From: Rachycentron canadum
Lineage: Eukaryota > Chordata > Actinopteri > Carangiformes > Rachycentridae
Length of the DNA: 64,000 nt
Direction: 5' to 3'
Assembly: GCA_038496675.1 (NCBI GenBank)
Contig: CM076656.1
Location: forward strand, 21,683,836 to 21,747,835
Below, in pieces: positions 62,781-64,000 of the stretch. The translations under genes were made by a program, and so were the position numbers. The notes beneath the pieces were generated by a model that was given only the letters and a program-made list of their open reading frames with translations, was not told the DNA's origin and did no database searches. Positions within the stretch are counted from its first letter, which is position 1, and each line of letters starts with the position of its first letter.

Positions 62781-64000
62781 CTTTTGACAGTACCCCTCTC
62801 CCCCTATTCCGCATTTTGGACAGCAGGACCCACGGCTCAGAGACAGTAAACTGACACCGTCTCCCAATTTCCCCAAAACTCCCTCATTACAGCAAAGGAT
62901 TGCTGATGGCGCAAGGAAACCAGCCGTTGTTCAGATTAGGTGGGGATTCTCGTTCAGGCGCTCCCCTGTCTTCATTGCTTTTTTGCCTGGTCAATTAAAA
63001 TGTTCCAGCGTGAGCAAGACCTGCAGGTGCTTACAGACTCTGATAACAACACTATTTGTACTTTTTTTTGTCTTGTTTGGTTTTTTTTTTTTTTTTTTTT
63101 TCTTGTGCTCCCCAAACACAATGGACGCGTCTTGCAGATTGTATTTTGCAGGCTAAGTGTCCCCTAGCATCTGTTTTGGCCTCAGAAGAAAGCTGAAGGG
63201 AGCTGGGAGTGGAGCAGGTGCCAGCAGTATGTAAACCTTATCGCCATGTTCCTCCACGGTTTGAGACTTGATCAGACGGCTGCTACTCTACTCGACACAC
63301 AGCTGAATACAAGAGGGGGGTCATTAACATGTAATTACACACAACCAAGCATTCTCGCACATACACAGACACGGAGACAACTGCAGCGCTGCAGCATACT
63401 CAAACTCCCCCTCCCAGAGGGACCAATCTATGTTTTTATGTTGAACACCTGTTACCTACTGCGCATGTATTGCATAGTCTAGAGTGGTGCACACAAACCA
63501 GAGGAACAAAATTACACCATTGCTTCAGGTTAATGTAACGTAAAAAAAAGCATGGACCACAAGATCGTCATCCAAGTTCTCGGAAAAAAAAAAAAAAAAA
63601 AAAAAAGTTGGTCTGTTATAGTCAGATTTGTGAATTAACTGGAGGCACCCTGTGGATGGCCATAATGACTCCATATTAGAATAGTGGTACAGCTGTGCCT
63701 CAGCCATCGAGTTTGCTAAGCTGCCAAGGGCTGGGAACACACAGTCTCACACATACTCACACACACGCATACATAGCAAGCTAATAAATTGCCCTGACAC
63801 ACCCTTTGGCAGTAGCAAAACCCACCACAACCACATCCCCCTCGCCCACAACCAGTGTAACTCCTAATTTAGCTTGGTTTAACAGTGAAATATAGACTCC
63901 CCCCATGCAGACTCCATTTCCAAGGCAGGAAGCGAGGACCTGGGAGGAGAGGGATTGTCATACATTAGGTTGAAGAATCTGGAAGTTGGATTAAAATCTT
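62781..64000. other. Intergenic to window end, no gene seen
   Basis: Unique-looking sequence (about 62820-63010) is followed by a T-run (about 63080-63101), CA-rich patches and an A-run (about 63583-63606). No exon of a next gene is visible on either strand up to the edge. Confidence 0.5.

Overview
The window reads as nuclear DNA from a teleost fish, most likely a percomorph. The evidence is four vertebrate-type split exons with clean GT/AG borders, abundant (CA)n/(GT)n microsatellites and long poly-A/poly-T runs, and several degenerate dispersed repeats that I recognise from memory as common in percomorph genomes. It contains no operons, prokaryotic genes, CRISPR arrays or rRNA, and I saw no convincing tRNA. 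Apart from four exons, the open reading frames look like chance ORFs in non-coding DNA.

Left end (1 to about 14.1 kb): the 3' end of one plus-strand protein-coding gene. Four coding exons (1758-1838, 3615-3775, 6163-6336, 12168-12288) join in compatible phases into a continuous C-terminal segment of 178 residues ending Met-Gly-His-Phe-stop. A 3' UTR of about 1.8 kb follows, with a pyrimidine-rich tract, an AU-rich element, a C-run and a canonical AATAAA at 14062-14067. The upstream exons and promoter lie left of the window. I do not recognise the family, so no symbol is given. The last intron (5.8 kb) holds two stretches that look like non-coding regulatory elements and one old dispersed repeat.

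Middle (14.1 to about 33 kb): intergenic DNA with old repeats: a diverged 440-bp element at 14345, three copies or fragments of one AT-rich family (11590, 17440, 32025), and elements at 21035, 24600, 25620 and 29560. Microsatellites and a few GC-rich or motif-dense islands lie between them.

Right half (about 33 to 64 kb): no gene was found on either strand. Many stretches of balanced-composition, non-repetitive sequence carry clustered homeodomain-, SOX-, FOX- and bZIP-like sites. A good CTCF-like site lies at 33785-33798. My inference is a gene desert holding long-range enhancers, probably for a developmental gene outside the window, with the left-hand gene as a possible bystander. Conservation cannot be measured from one sequence, so each element is a candidate only. 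I found no new multi-gene system. The points most worth a second look are the unidentified conserved-looking C-terminus, the candidate enhancer desert with its possible boundary, a palindromic AP-1/MARE-like site, G-quadruplex-prone clusters, and a local 190-bp duplication.
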